A DNA stretch of 64,000 nt, taken from Alkalihalobacillus deserti. GTDB taxonomy: Bacteria; Bacillota; Bacilli; Bacillales; Bacillaceae_D. The notes under the pieces were generated by a model, which was not told where the DNA came from, did no database searches, and saw only the letters and a list, made by a program, of their open reading frames with translations. Positions 53,830 to 61,945 of the stretch are shown one piece after another (position 1 is the stretch's first letter; every line of letters starts with the position of its first letter). Where the stretch lies: NCBI RefSeq assembly GCF_020734105.1, contig NZ_JAJAFR010000003.1, positions 1 through 64,000 on the forward strand, in the 5' to 3' direction. The position numbers and the translations under genes were made by a program.

Positions 53830-55740
53830 GTGATGAATCATTATACAGTTGGGATGGCAGGTCATATTGATCATGGCAAAACAACATTAACTAAAGCTTT
53901 AACTAATATTGATACGGATCGTTTAAAAGAAGAGAAGGAACGAAGTATTTCGATCGAACTAGGCTATGCACCGCTCGTGTTAAATGATGAGATGGAAGTA
54001 TCGATCATTGATGTACCAGGTCATGAGCGTTTTATTCGACAAATGATTGCGGGAGTTGCGGGGATCGATTTAGTTATGCTCGTTGTTGCAGGTGATGAAG
54101 GGATGATGCCTCAAACGCGTGAGCATTTGGATATTCTTCGTTTGCTAGGTATTGAAAATGGAATCATAGTTGTGTCGAAAGTGGATCGGATTGATGAAGA
54201 AATGCGTGAGCTAGTTGAACTAGATATAAGAGATAGTGTCGAAGGAACTTTTCTTGAGGAAAGCCAACTCTTTTTTGTAGATAGTGTCAGTGGTGAAGGA
54301 ATTCAGCAACTAAAAGATGGAATTGCACGAAATTTAGTGGGGCATTCCAGTCGAGATGCAAGCGGAGCTTTTCGATTACCGATCGATCAGGTCTTTACGG
54401 TTCATGGTCAAGGAACCGTTGTTCGTGGAACGGTCTATGAAGGCATGGTGAAAGAAGGCGATGTGCTCGAACTTTTACCACAACGTATTCCGGTGAGAGC
54501 GAGACAGCTTCAAGTCCATCATCAATCCCGAGAAACGGGACGAGCAGGGCAGCGTGTTGCTGTTAATGTCGGTGGTGTTTCTAAAGAAGAGATTAAACGT
54601 GGTGACGTTTTGGTTGCAAGTGGGCATTATGAAACGACGGAAACAATTGATGTTGCTCTTACAACTGTAGCTGACCTGCAATTTACTCTTAAGCAACGTG
54701 GAGCGATTAAATTACATATTGGTACAGCAGAGGTGTACGGGAAGATCGTCTTTTTTGATCGAAATGAATTAATAGAAGGAAACGAAGAACTTGTTTGTCA
54801 GATTCGGTTAGAAGAGTCTGTTGTCACAAGACGGGGAGATCGTTTTATTCTAAGGCGTCCCACCCCGACGGAAACAATTGGTGGCGGTAAGGTGATTGAA
54901 GCTCATGGTGGGAAATATCGGTTCGGTGAAGATACGATAAACTCGCTCAGAGAAAAGATGGAAGCAACCCCTGAGGAACGCTTGTATCAGCTTCTATTAG
55001 ATAAAAAGCTGCTAGCGGTAAAAGATGTAAGTAAAGAGCTTAATATGTCTGACGATGACGTAAAGGAGCTGGTTTCTCAGCATGATTTGCTATTTAGATT
55101 GCCAACTGGAGAATTAACAAGTGAATCAGTTATAAGCACTTTGAAAGGGTCAATTAAAACAGAATTGGAGCGTTATCATAACGAGTCTCCTTTACGTGAG
55201 GGGATCAAAAAAGCAGAAATCATTCAAGGTTATGAAAAAACGTATCCGAAACGATTGGTAGACTGGACCTTAGCAGAAGGAACGAAAGCGGGTTATTTGG
55301 ATATTCGCGGCCCGTTTGTTGCGCTTAAGGGACATACACCACACCCACCGGAGCATTGGGTAAAACGCGTTGGCCATGTCTTATCGAGTATCAAATTAGA
55401 AGGATTACAAGTCACAGCTGTTCAAGATCATTTAGCGGCTCAGCAAATCCCTCAAGGGCTGCATGAAGAGTTAATTTTTTATTTTCATCAGCAACAGCTT
55501 CTCTATCAACTTGATGATAAACTCTCGATTCATGCAGAACCGTTTAGAAAAGCGGTCGAAACGCTATACAAGCAAACAGATGCGTTATTTACGCTTCAAA
55601 GCGCAAAAGAAGTAACGGGTTTGTCCAGGAAATACTTAGTTCCGTTTGTGGAGAAGCTTGATAAGCTAGGTTTGACACTACGTCAAGAACAAGAACGGAA
55701 ATGGAGAGTGGCTGAAGTTGAAAATTGGCTCTATAACTAA
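53830..55740 (+). CDS. selB: Selenocysteine-specific elongation factor SelB
   Basis: About 636 aa. GTG 53830 is 7 nt after GGAGAAGGGG, and ATG 53833 is equally possible. The G domain has GMAGHIDHGKTTLTKAL, then SIELGYAPL, DVPGHERFIRQM, VVSKVDRID. EF-Tu-like domains 2-3 follow (FTVHGQGTVVRGTV, RRGDRFILRRPTPTETIGGG) and then four winged-helix repeats that bind the SECIS hairpin. It has full length and shows no lesion. SelB brings Sec-tRNA-Sec to UGA codons next to SECIS elements, two of which are predicted in this locus. Confidence 0.96.
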   Translation: MMNHYTVGMAGHIDHGKTTLTKALTNIDTDRLKEEKERSISIELGYAPLVLNDEMEVSIIDVPGHERFIRQMIAGVAGIDLVMLVVAGDEGMMPQTREHLDILRLLGIENGIIVVSKVDRIDEEMRELVELDIRDSVEGTFLEESQLFFVDSVSGEGIQQLKDGIARNLVGHSSRDASGAFRLPIDQVFTVHGQGTVVRGTVYEGMVKEGDVLELLPQRIPVRARQLQVHHQSRETGRAGQRVAVNVGGVSKEEIKRGDVLVASGHYETTETIDVALTTVADLQFTLKQRGAIKLHIGTAEVYGKIVFFDRNELIEGNEELVCQIRLEESVVTRRGDRFILRRPTPTETIGGGKVIEAHGGKYRFGEDTINSLREKMEATPEERLYQLLLDKKLLAVKDVSKELNMSDDDVKELVSQHDLLFRLPTGELTSESVISTLKGSIKTELERYHNESPLREGIKKAEIIQGYEKTYPKRLVDWTLAEGTKAGYLDIRGPFVALKGHTPHPPEHWVKRVGHVLSSIKLEGLQVTAVQDHLAAQQIPQGLHEELIFYFHQQQLLYQLDDKLSIHAEPFRKAVETLYKQTDALFTLQSAKEVTGLSRKYLVPFVEKLDKLGLTLRQEQERKWRVAEVENWLYN

Positions 55741-56776
55741 TCCTAAAATCTTGTTTTTAACTCCTTACTTTGAACAGAAGCGCGGAAATGCGACAACAGC
55801 TAAGCGGATTGTAAAGGGATTAACACAGTGGAACGCGACTGTGCGTGTGTTTGCTTATGAGGAACAATCGTGGAACGAAGAGTGGGAAGTATATTTTCAT
55901 GAAGCTGATATTTATCATGTCATTCATTTAAAACGATTTGCAGAGTGGTTTAAACAGTATCCTCAACTTGAATTAAGTAAACCCTATATATTAACTTCTG
56001 GTGGAACTGATGTGAATGAAGATTTGAAAAATCCAGATGCGGCTAGGCTGATGAATGCAGTAGCGGATCAGTCATGTGGGATAACGGTGTTTAGTGAGGA
56101 CGGCAAAGAGAAAATTGTAAATGAGAATCCGTTACTATCTGATCGAATTTATGTCATTCCACAAAGTGTCGAGTTGCCCGTAGGACAAGCTGCGAGTGTG
56201 GAGTTAAGTGGAAATCCGTTACTACTTCTTCCTGCAGGACTCAGACCGGTTAAAGATGTGTTTTATTTATGGGAAGAGTTAAAAAAGATACGAGAAACAT
56301 GGCCGGAACTATCCTTTAAGATTGTTGGACCTGTACTCGATGAAAAGGTGTATAAAGACGTAATAGAGCGTGAAAAAGAAAATGATTGGTTTGATTATAT
56401 AGATGTCGTTCCAATTGATCAGATGAGATCTATATACGAGAAAGCGGATTTTGTTTTGAATACGTCTATTTCAGAAGGGCAATCTGCAGCAGTATTAGAG
56501 GCGATGTCGATTGGAAAGATTGTATTAGCTAGAAATAATTCCGGGAATGCGAGTGTGATTGAAGATCGTGTCACTGGCTTTTTATTTGAAACACCAGGTC
56601 AATTTCATCAGCAACTAGTGGAATTGCTCGAGGCAGAGGAGCTGCGCTCTGACACCAGTGAAAAAGCTAAGGTATACATTCAAAAATATCATTCCTTGGA
56701 AATAGAAATGGAACAACTTAAACAAGTATATTCTCATTGTTTGTCAAAAGTGAATTCAAACTACTCTCAAGACTAA
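55718..56776 (+). CDS. GT4-family glycosyltransferase
   Basis: 352 aa from TTG 55718, overlapping the end of selB by 23 nt, so translationally coupled. It has a GT-B fold: N-terminal LFLTPYFEQKRGNATTAKRI, mid LLPAGLRPVKDVFYLWEEL, and the nucleotide-sugar motif SEGQSAAVLEAMSIGKIVLA. Sugar donor and acceptor are unknown. Tight coupling to selB is odd. Glycosyltransferases in selenium clusters (e.g. SenB in selenoneine synthesis) make selenosugars, but this protein is not recognisably SenB, so any selenium role is speculation. Confidence 0.85.
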   Translation: MKIGSITNPKILFLTPYFEQKRGNATTAKRIVKGLTQWNATVRVFAYEEQSWNEEWEVYFHEADIYHVIHLKRFAEWFKQYPQLELSKPYILTSGGTDVNEDLKNPDAARLMNAVADQSCGITVFSEDGKEKIVNENPLLSDRIYVIPQSVELPVGQAASVELSGNPLLLLPAGLRPVKDVFYLWEELKKIRETWPELSFKIVGPVLDEKVYKDVIEREKENDWFDYIDVVPIDQMRSIYEKADFVLNTSISEGQSAAVLEAMSIGKIVLARNNSGNASVIEDRVTGFLFETPGQFHQQLVELLEAEELRSDTSEKAKVYIQKYHSLEIEMEQLKQVYSHCLSKVNSNYSQD

Positions 56777-56847
56777 ATGCTTTACAATATGTTAGCTGGG
56801 TGGTAAATTTTACAATGCAATTCTATTTATAAAAAGGTGGAGAGAAC

Positions 56848-57786
56848 ATGAAAAAATGGATCGTTACATTAGGTCTTGCGCTTACGTTAAGTGCATGTGG
56901 TGCAGCGGATGAGCCTGATGAAGTTGTACAATCACCGACGATAGATGAGAACGAGGCAACAGAACAAGACGATAGCGAGTTTGTAGTGGCAGTTATCCCT
57001 TCGCAATCAATGGGAGAAATGCAAACAGGTCTTGATAATTTAGAAATACATTTGTCAGAGCGTCTTGGTCGCGATGTAGTAGTGGAACAATATCCGAATT
57101 ACAACGCGGTTGTTGAAGCAATCAACTACAGTCATATTGACCTAGCTTTCTTGGGACCGTTAACGTATATTATTGCTCACGAACAAAGTGGAGCACAAGC
57201 TATTATTACCCAAGAAGTCGATGGAAGCCCGTACTATTATTCGAATATTATTACGCATGCTGATCGTGAATGGGAAAATCTTGACGATATGCTAGAAGAA
57301 AGAGCAGAAGTTGACTTCGCATTTGCGAGTATTTCTTCAACGTCAGGTCATTTAATTCCAGGTCTTCATTTACGTAAACTAGGCTTTTATGAAAGTGAGG
57401 ATGATCATGCCTTTAATCAAATTCAATTTGCTGGTTCTCATGACATCGTGACGACGCTTGTTCAAGATCAAACAGTAGATGCAGGTGCTGTTGATAGTGC
57501 GATCTTAGAAGCGCTCATGCAAGAAGATGAAGCACATGGTGGGACTCTTCGTGATGATATTAAAGTACTGTGGCAGTCCGAGCAACTTTATCAGTATCCT
57601 TGGGTTGTTCCAGCTGATACGAGTGACGAATTAATTGAGCAACTTCAACAGGCATATGCCGAAATCGAGGACGAAGAAATTCTTCGTATTTTTGGTGGAG
57701 CAACTCGCTTTGTTGAGGCGGATGATAGTCAATATGCCGATGTGTTAGAAGCAGCCCGTGAATTTGATATGCTGACGTTAGAGTAG
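56848..57786 (+). CDS. PhnD-like substrate-binding lipoprotein of an ABC importer
   Basis: 312 aa, ATG 56848 after AAAGGTGGAG. A lipoprotein signal with lipobox LSAC (Cys17) is followed by an acidic linker. The binding domain has VAVIPSQSMGEMQTGLDNL, DLAFLGPLTYIIAHEQ, ASISSTSGHLIPGLHLRKLG (the STSG anion loop), and ETAVDSAILEAL-like text (AGAVDSAILEALMQED). This family (PhnD/PtxB/AioX type) binds phosphonate, phosphite and other oxyanions. Its position between selB and selD suggests a selenium oxyanion as ligand (inference). Confidence 0.88.
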   Translation: MKKWIVTLGLALTLSACGAADEPDEVVQSPTIDENEATEQDDSEFVVAVIPSQSMGEMQTGLDNLEIHLSERLGRDVVVEQYPNYNAVVEAINYSHIDLAFLGPLTYIIAHEQSGAQAIITQEVDGSPYYYSNIITHADREWENLDDMLEERAEVDFAFASISSTSGHLIPGLHLRKLGFYESEDDHAFNQIQFAGSHDIVTTLVQDQTVDAGAVDSAILEALMQEDEAHGGTLRDDIKVLWQSEQLYQYPWVVPADTSDELIEQLQQAYAEIEDEEILRIFGGATRFVEADDSQYADVLEAAREFDMLTLE

Positions 57787-57799
57787 GGGCTTACTTAAT

Positions 57800-58561
57800 A
57801 TGGTTTGGTTTCGTAGGCGCTATATTGTTTATATCTTACTCATTCTAGTTGCACTCTGGTGGAGTATGGATATGACGGACTTTCAATGGAGAAAGCTTAC
57901 GCAAATCGGAAATATTGTCGACATGGTGACCACTCGCTTTTTTCCAATTGAGTGGTCCCTTTTTCCGAGAATGGCGTATCACAGTTTAGTTACACTTGCT
58001 ATGGCGTTTTTAGGAACGTTTCTTGCTATACTAGTCGCGTTGCCTCTTAGCTTCCTTGCAGCCAAAAATACAAGTGGAACGGTAGCGATGTATGGTTCTG
58101 TACGAGGGGGATTAAGTGCCCTTCGTTCAATTCCTGAAATTGTTTTTGGTTTAATTTTTGTTTCTGCTTTTGGACTTGGTCCATTTGCAGCTGTATTAGC
58201 CATTATTTTACACAACATTGGAGTGTTAGGGAAGCTTATTTCTGAGTTGATTGAAGCCGCTGACAATGGTCCGCAGGAAGCGATGCGTTCGGTTGGGGCA
58301 ACAAAGTGGACTGGTCATCTATTTTCAATCTTGCCACAAATTTGGCCAAATGTTCTTTCACAATATTTCTATAGGTTTGAGGTTGCGATACGTACTTCAC
58401 TTATTTTAGGTTTTATTGGTGGTGGAGGTATTGGTCAGCAGCTCTTTAATCATTTCCAAAGTTTTTATTATACCGCAGTTGCGCTAGATATTGTCCTGAT
58501 TATGATCCTCGTAATTTTCGTTGATTTTGTCGGTGGACGAATACGCGCAAGGGTGATATGA
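57800..58561 (+). CDS. PhnE-like permease
   Basis: 253 aa membrane protein with about six helices. The EAA-type loop LIEAADNGPQEAMRSVGATKW is present, as are HSLVTLAMAFLGTFLAILVA, LRSIPEIVFGLIFVSAFGLGP and RTSLILGFIGGGGIGQQL. All are conserved in PhnE permeases. It follows the binding protein by 13 nt and just overlaps the ATPase open frame. Together they form one oxyanion importer. Confidence 0.9.
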   Translation: MVWFRRRYIVYILLILVALWWSMDMTDFQWRKLTQIGNIVDMVTTRFFPIEWSLFPRMAYHSLVTLAMAFLGTFLAILVALPLSFLAAKNTSGTVAMYGSVRGGLSALRSIPEIVFGLIFVSAFGLGPFAAVLAIILHNIGVLGKLISELIEAADNGPQEAMRSVGATKWTGHLFSILPQIWPNVLSQYFYRFEVAIRTSLILGFIGGGGIGQQLFNHFQSFYYTAVALDIVLIMILVIFVDFVGGRIRARVI

Positions 58562-58575
58562 AGGGGGGGAAAGAC

Positions 58576-59310
58576 ATGTTGATGACTGAAGGTTTAGTTG
58601 TGCGATATCCGAAATCAAAAGAAAATGCAATCGACCAGTTAAACCTAACGTTAGAAAAAGGTGAATTTGTCTGTGTGTTAGGAAAAAGTGGTGCGGGTAA
58701 ATCAACGTTTATTCGCTCCATTAATCGTCTTCAACTCTCGACATCAGGTTTAATCAATTGGGAAGGAACGGATTTAACAAAATTATCTGAAGGGAAAATG
58801 AGGCACATTCGTTCAGAGATGGTGATGATTTTTCAGCATTTTAATTTGATCCCACGGATGACGGTTTTTCAAAATACATTAACTGGAGCATTTGGTAGGA
58901 GACCCTCTTATAAGAACTTACTCGGTATTTTCTCTGAAGAAGAAAAGCAAAGGGGATACTTGGCTCTTGAAGAAGTGGGCTTAGCAAAATATGCCGATAA
59001 ACGAGTGGAAGCATTGAGTGGTGGACAAAAGCAACGTGTAGGCATTGCAAGAGCTTTGCTGCAAGATCCCAAACTATTACTAGGTGATGAGCCAGTTGCG
59101 AGCTTAGACCCATCCACTTCCAGAAGAATATTTCAACTGATGAAACGAATTCATGAAGAACGAGGATTGTTATCGATTATTAATGTTCATGATGTTGAAT
59201 TGGCGAAAGAGTTTGCAACAAGAATCATTGCTTTTCGTGATGGGCGATTAATTTTTGATGGCAAACCAGAAGAAGTGGATGAGCGTATGTTTGCAAAGAT
59301 ATATCAATAA
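58576..59310 (+). CDS. PhnC-like ABC ATPase
   Basis: 244 aa from ATG 58576, a few nt after AAGGGGGG. Walker A is LGKSGAGKSTF, the Q loop MIFQHFNLIPRM, the signature LSGGQKQRVGIARALLQ, Walker B LLLGDEPVASLDP, and the H loop INVHDVELA. It is the third gene of the importer set, in the order D-E-C rather than the common phnCDE. No phosphonate-lyase genes are nearby, arguing against phosphonate catabolism. Confidence 0.92.
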   Translation: MLMTEGLVVRYPKSKENAIDQLNLTLEKGEFVCVLGKSGAGKSTFIRSINRLQLSTSGLINWEGTDLTKLSEGKMRHIRSEMVMIFQHFNLIPRMTVFQNTLTGAFGRRPSYKNLLGIFSEEEKQRGYLALEEVGLAKYADKRVEALSGGQKQRVGIARALLQDPKLLLGDEPVASLDPSTSRRIFQLMKRIHEERGLLSIINVHDVELAKEFATRIIAFRDGRLIFDGKPEEVDERMFAKIYQ

Positions 59311-59317
59311 AAGGTGG

Positions 59318-59350
59318 AGCTAATTCAATCATGGATTAGCCTTTTTGTTG
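59318..59350 (+). terminator. Terminator of the importer operon
   Basis: GCTAAT and ATTAGC with a 10-nt loop, flanked by GGTGGA/CCTTTTT, then TTGTTG. It probably ends the selB-to-ATPase transcript. Confidence 0.55.
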
Positions 59351-59457
59351 TATGTTGTACGTTTTGGGACAAAAAAATAGATCCTTTGTCATAGGGGGAA
59401 TATGTTAAAATATCGATTGATTATCAGTTTCCCAGTCGAGAAAGGGAGAGGAGAAAA

Positions 59458-60189
59458 ATGATGCGACAAAAACACCTACGAACAAAACTAAATCAAGTCG
59501 TCAAAACAAAAGCGTCAGTTAATAAGGCTATTAAAATAGTTAGTCTTCTTATTGGAATGGTTCTTGTATTTACGATTGTCCAGCACGATCTATTATTTAA
59601 ATTGTTTGTTGTCCTTTTTTTAATGGGAACAGCCTTTTTCTTAAATAAAAAGGTAAATATGTTAAAGGATAGCCATAAAGAAGAGGGTGGCCCACCGGTT
59701 GTAGAAGAAATAGCGGATCAGCACACAAGGATTTTTGAAAAGACTGTAACCGAGAAAGAAGAGCAACTAGAAAAAATTGATTTAGATCGTACGCAAATGC
59801 TTGAGGAACTATTTACAAAAGCAGAACTAAATGAACGAGAAAAACAAACGTATTTAGAAAGAATTAAGCAGAAAGAGTCAGAGCGCTCTCATATCATGCA
59901 AGATCTGATGATTGTGAAAGGCAAGTTGCAGCAAGCTGTGCTTGAAACGAAGAAGTATTTTGTCAAAGCAGATCCGATGAAGGAAATAGCGGCCTCTATT
60001 GAAGTGAAAAATATTGAAGGAGCATCTATCGCAACGCTGAATAAGAGAGTTCAAGCTGTTATTTCTTCATCTTTATCAGAAAATACGATTGAAGCATTGC
60101 TCAAAGCAAATTTTGTTGATGAAGAATTTAATTTAACTCGCTCTGGTTATAAAGCATTACTCAAAACGGCACAAAAAGACGCAGAATGA
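59458..60189 (+). CDS. Membrane-anchored coiled-coil protein of unknown role
   Basis: 243 aa with GGGAGAGGAG before ATG 59458. Two adjacent hydrophobic helices (IVSLLIGMVLVFTIVQ and LFKLFVVLFLMGTAFFL) are followed by a long charged coiled coil (KTVTEKEEQLEKIDLDRTQM and on through LERIKQKESERSH). A compact C-terminal region comes last (VQAVISSSLSENTIEALLKA). No family is recognised. It lies inside the selenium locus but has its own promoter spacing and a terminator. Confidence 0.65.
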   Translation: MMRQKHLRTKLNQVVKTKASVNKAIKIVSLLIGMVLVFTIVQHDLLFKLFVVLFLMGTAFFLNKKVNMLKDSHKEEGGPPVVEEIADQHTRIFEKTVTEKEEQLEKIDLDRTQMLEELFTKAELNEREKQTYLERIKQKESERSHIMQDLMIVKGKLQQAVLETKKYFVKADPMKEIAASIEVKNIEGASIATLNKRVQAVISSSLSENTIEALLKANFVDEEFNLTRSGYKALLKTAQKDAE

Positions 60190-60206
60190 TATAGTAGGGT
60201 AGGGAA

Positions 60207-60245
60207 ATAACCGCTTAGGCTAAACACCTAAGCGGTTATTTTTTA
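60207..60245 (+). terminator. Terminator
   Basis: ATAACCGCTTAGG and CCTAAGCGGTTAT form a perfect 13-bp stem with a 7-nt loop, then TTTTTT. Confidence 0.88.
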
Positions 60246-60360
60246 AAAGGTAAGGGAAGGGTTTTAATAAAGAATTAAAGCCAATTCGAAGGTGACAGTG
60301 GCTTCACACGCTTGCTAAGTTTAATAACAAGAACCCCACTGTCATTAAATTTAAAAAGAT

Positions 60361-60390
60361 AAGAAGCGGTCCCGCTTATTGCTTCTAAAA
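60361..60390 (-). terminator. Probable selD terminator
   Basis: Leftward: GAAGC-AATAAGCGGGACC-GCTTC with an alternative AAGCGGGACCGCTT core, then TTATCTTTTT. It is 25 bp past the selD stop. Confidence 0.5.
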
Positions 60391-60414
60391 AGACGGTTAG
60401 TTCCATTTTTTTTC

Positions 60415-61464
60415 TTATTTTACAGCGATTGATTTGTCTGATTTTTCGCTTACACTTCCAATGATCGTTGCGTGAGCACCAGCTTGATGCATGGAAGCAA
60501 CATATTGATTAGCTTCATCTGGAGGGAAACTTACAAGCAAGCCGCCAGATGTAATCGCATCACAGAGAATGCTCTTTTCAACAGCGGTAATCGTCTCGGA
60601 GTAATCGACACAACCTTCAAGCCAACGCTCATTCGCTTTAGAACCACCTGGAACAATGCCTTGTTCAGCTAATTCGCGGGTCCCATCAAGCATCGGAATG
60701 TTATCGATTTGAATTTCGAATGTAACGTCACTTCCTTTTGCCATCTCGTAACTATGACCAAGAAGACCAAATCCCGTAACGTCTGTAACTGCATTTGGAT
60801 GTAATCCTTCTAGTTTTTCAGCAGCTAGTTTATTCAAAAGGGCCATTGTTTCGGTAACAGCTTGCTCTTGTTCAGCTGTGACAGCAGAACGCTTAATACC
60901 AGTTGTTAAAATTCCAACACCAATCGGCTTTGTTAGAACGAGTAGATCACCTGGTTTTGCTCCAACGTTTTTAAAGATACGGTCGGGATGAGCAAGTCCT
61001 GTTACAGATAAACCAAATTTAGGTTCTTGGTCATCTATCGAGTGTCCACCGACGATAATAGCGCCAGCTTCTTTAGTTTTATCTGCTGCACCACGTAAAA
61101 TATCTGCTAGAATTTCTGGTGGTAACTTTGTGATAGGAAAGCCGACGATATTCATGACAGTCGTTGGTTTTCCGCCCATCGCATAAACATCACTTAAAGC
61201 ATTTGCAGCAGCAATTTGACCAAACATATAAGGATCATCGACAACGGGAGTGAAGTAATCAACCGTTTGAATCATGGCTAAATCATCAGTGAGACGATAA
61301 GCCCCTGCATCATCAGATGTATCTAATCCGACAAGTAAATTTGGATCGTGCGTTTGTTTAGGTAAATGACGCAAAACTTGCGCCAGGTCTTCAGGACCAA
61401 TTTTACAGCCTCAACCAGCTTTTGTTGAGAATGAAGTTAAGCGGATTTCTTCTTTTTTGTCCAA
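60415..61464 (-). CDS. selD: Selenophosphate synthetase SelD, itself a selenoprotein (Sec18)
   Basis: 349 codons before the stop. TTG 61464 follows a perfect AGGAGGTG. The frame reads MDKKEEIRLTSFSTKAG, then TGA at 61413..61411, then GCKIGPEDLAQVLRHLP and on through the whole enzyme. UGA sits exactly where SelD has its catalytic Cys/Sec (Cys17 in E. coli), so it encodes Sec. Conserved parts are LVGLDTSDDAGAYRL (ATP/Mg), NALSDVYAMGGKP, GGHSIDDQEPKFG, VTDVTGFGLLGH and CDAITSGGLL. The product makes selenophosphate from selenide and ATP. SelD could supply the Se for its own Sec, an autocatalytic loop. It is divergent from the SelW-like gene. Confidence 0.95.
61370..61398 (-). ncRNA. Candidate SECIS element of selD
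   Basis: Downstream of the UGA on the minus strand, CGCAA-GTT-TTGCG forms a 5-bp stem whose 3-nt loop starts with G, 33 nt after the UGA, within the range allowed for bacterial SECIS elements. A preceding GGTC/GACC hairpin (61398..61386) may extend it. This is visual evidence only. Confidence 0.55.
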
Positions 61465-61590
61465 CCGGGACACCTCCTATATCTTTCAATGGGAACACAT
61501 TTAGTGTGCCTATTACATGCATTTTTTTTGCATCCTTCATTGTCTTATCCTACAATATAAGTGAAAACATTGTAAAGGAGATTGAATTGC

Positions 61591-61833
61591 ATGGAATATA
61601 AAGTTTCAGTTGAATTTTGTATGATGTGAAATTATGCACCAAAAGCCGTGAGTGTCACGGATGAGCTACTTGATCACTTCCGCGGGAAAGTGAAAGAAGT
61701 AAACCTTATTACTGGTAAGGGTGGAGTTTTTGAAGTTACTGTAAATGGTGAAAAGATTTATTCTAAGAAGGAGACAGGGAAATTCCCTAGCTCTAAACAT
61801 CTTATTGGAAAAATGGAACAAATGAATGCATAA
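61591..61833 (+). CDS. SelW-like (Rdx family) selenoprotein with CxxU motif
   Basis: 80 codons from ATG 61591 (AAAGGAG RBS) if the in-frame TGA at 61627 is read as Sec: MEYKVSVEFCMM-U-NYAPKAVSV and on to EQMNA. The beta1-CxxU-alpha1 start is the thioredoxin-like redox motif of the SelW/SelT/SelH (Rdx) family. The rest (LTDELLDHF-like helix, FEVTVNGEKIYSKKETGKFP) matches SelW, including NGxxIYSK and the FP turn. A strong SECIS hairpin follows the UGA. It is divergent from selD with a shared 126-bp promoter region. The likely function is a thiol-selenol redox protein. Confidence 0.9.
61646..61660 (+). ncRNA. SECIS hairpin of the SelW-like gene
   Basis: CCGTGA-GTG-TCACGG is a perfect 6-bp stem with a G-first 3-nt loop, starting 16 nt after the UGA (loop 22 nt after it). 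This fits the bacterial SECIS model closely. It lies inside the coding region, as expected. Confidence 0.8.
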
Positions 61834-61852
61834 ATGAGGGTGAGTCATTGAT

Positions 61853-61907
61853 CTGACCTTATTAGAGTGTTCTTAAGATGGACATTTAGTTAGGTCAGGT
61901 ATTTTTA
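61853..61907 (+). terminator. Terminator after the SelW-like gene
   Basis: CTGACCT and AGGTCAG close a 32-nt structured loop, followed by GTATTTTTA. Confidence 0.65.
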
Positions 61908-61945
61908 TCAACGCCCTCTTATAAAATGAAGGGTGGTCAATCAAG

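Noticed and set aside
56777-56847. Riboswitch upstream of the PhnD-like gene.
   Set aside because: The 70-bp spacer is too short and shows no conserved aptamer pattern.
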